5,438 nucleotides of DNA, from assembly GCA_011390455.1 (NCBI GenBank), contig JAABSI010000146.1:1-5438 (forward strand). Direction: 5' to 3'. Made by a program: the position numbers and the translations under genes. The notes beneath the pieces are model-generated. The model was not told the DNA's origin and made no database searches. It worked only from the letters and a program-made list of their open reading frames with translations. This document shows positions 5,381 through 5,438 of this stretch, one piece after another. Every line of letters starts with the position of its first letter. Positions within the stretch are counted from its first letter, which is position 1. This DNA is from Trueperaceae bacterium. GTDB taxonomy: Bacteria > Deinococcota > Deinococci > Deinococcales > Trueperaceae.

Positions 5381-5386
5381 TAGCCT
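5381..5386 (+). promoter_or_regulatory. Candidate -10 element (TAGCCT) of a leaderless promoter
   Basis: TAGCCT fits the TANNNT -10 pattern and ends six nt before ATG 5393, with no Shine-Dalgarno between them. This spacing is typical of leaderless genes in Deinococcota and Actinobacteria. No clear -35 element is visible. Confidence 0.35.
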
Positions 5387-5392
5387 CGGGCC

Positions 5393-5438
5393 ATGGCGAG
5401 GATGCAGGTTCGAACGGAGCCGTACGGCACGGCCGCCG
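5393..5438 (+). CDS. Start of a divergent gene of unknown function, partial
   Basis: The frame from ATG 5393 stays open to the window end and gives MARMQVRTEPYGTAA. Third codon positions are mostly G or C, in line with the neighbouring genes. A second in-frame ATG at 5402 is an alternative start. Fifteen residues are too few to name a family. The gene would diverge from vapB across a 91-bp spacer. Confidence 0.4.
   Translation, partial: MARMQVRTEPYGTAA

Noticed and set aside
1..5438. tRNA, rRNA, CRISPR array, insertion sequence, attachment site or riboswitch
   Set aside because: No regular repeats with spacers, terminal inverted repeats, transposase, cloverleaf or known aptamer pattern noticed on reading; a covariance-model search could not be run.

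Overview
This is a very GC-rich bacterial window. Codon third positions are almost all G or C, and GTG and TTG starts occur beside ATG. The exported protein EhuB has a '...AGFA|QS' signal-peptide end, a look common in Deinococcota (Deinococcus/Truepera-like), and the right edge carries a TANNNT-then-ATG arrangement typical of leaderless genes in that phylum. The phylum is an inference; a high-GC actinobacterium or proteobacterium cannot be excluded from 5.4 kb.

Layout, left to right. (1) Positions 2-151: the 3' end of a plus-strand gene whose last 49 codons look like the C-terminal FCD domain of a GntR/FadR-type repressor. (2) Positions 152-212: a short spacer with a perfect 17-bp palindrome abutting the ribosome binding site of the next gene. 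(3) Positions 213-4588: a five-gene plus-strand cluster, ehuB (exported binding protein), a PLP-dependent Cys/Met-metabolism family enzyme, ehuC and ehuD (permeases) and ehuA (ATPase). EhuB-C-D-A resemble the ectoine/hydroxyectoine uptake ABC transporter. The last four genes are tightly packed (gaps of 9 and 3 nt, then a 20-nt overlap). EhuB is separated from them by 181 nt containing a run of strong hairpins. (4) Positions 4598-5301, minus strand: a VapBC-type toxin-antitoxin pair, a ribbon-helix-helix antitoxin and a PIN-domain ribonuclease toxin overlapping by GTGA, with a 10-bp-period direct repeat over the antitoxin's translation start as a likely operator. (5) Positions 5393-5438: the probable first codons of a divergent plus-strand gene cut by the window end.

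How it fits together. The FCD-type regulator probably senses ectoine or a breakdown product and controls the cluster. EhuB would capture ligand outside the cytoplasmic membrane, EhuC/EhuD would form the channel and EhuA would power it. The hairpins after ehuB would let the binding protein be made in excess over the membrane complex. The most unusual point is the cystathionine gamma-synthase-like enzyme embedded between ehuB and ehuC, where ectoine clusters usually carry eut degradation genes at the ends and no such enzyme. No eut or ect gene is visible in the window. The vapBC pair converges on ehuA with only 9 bp between stop codons and looks functionally unrelated.
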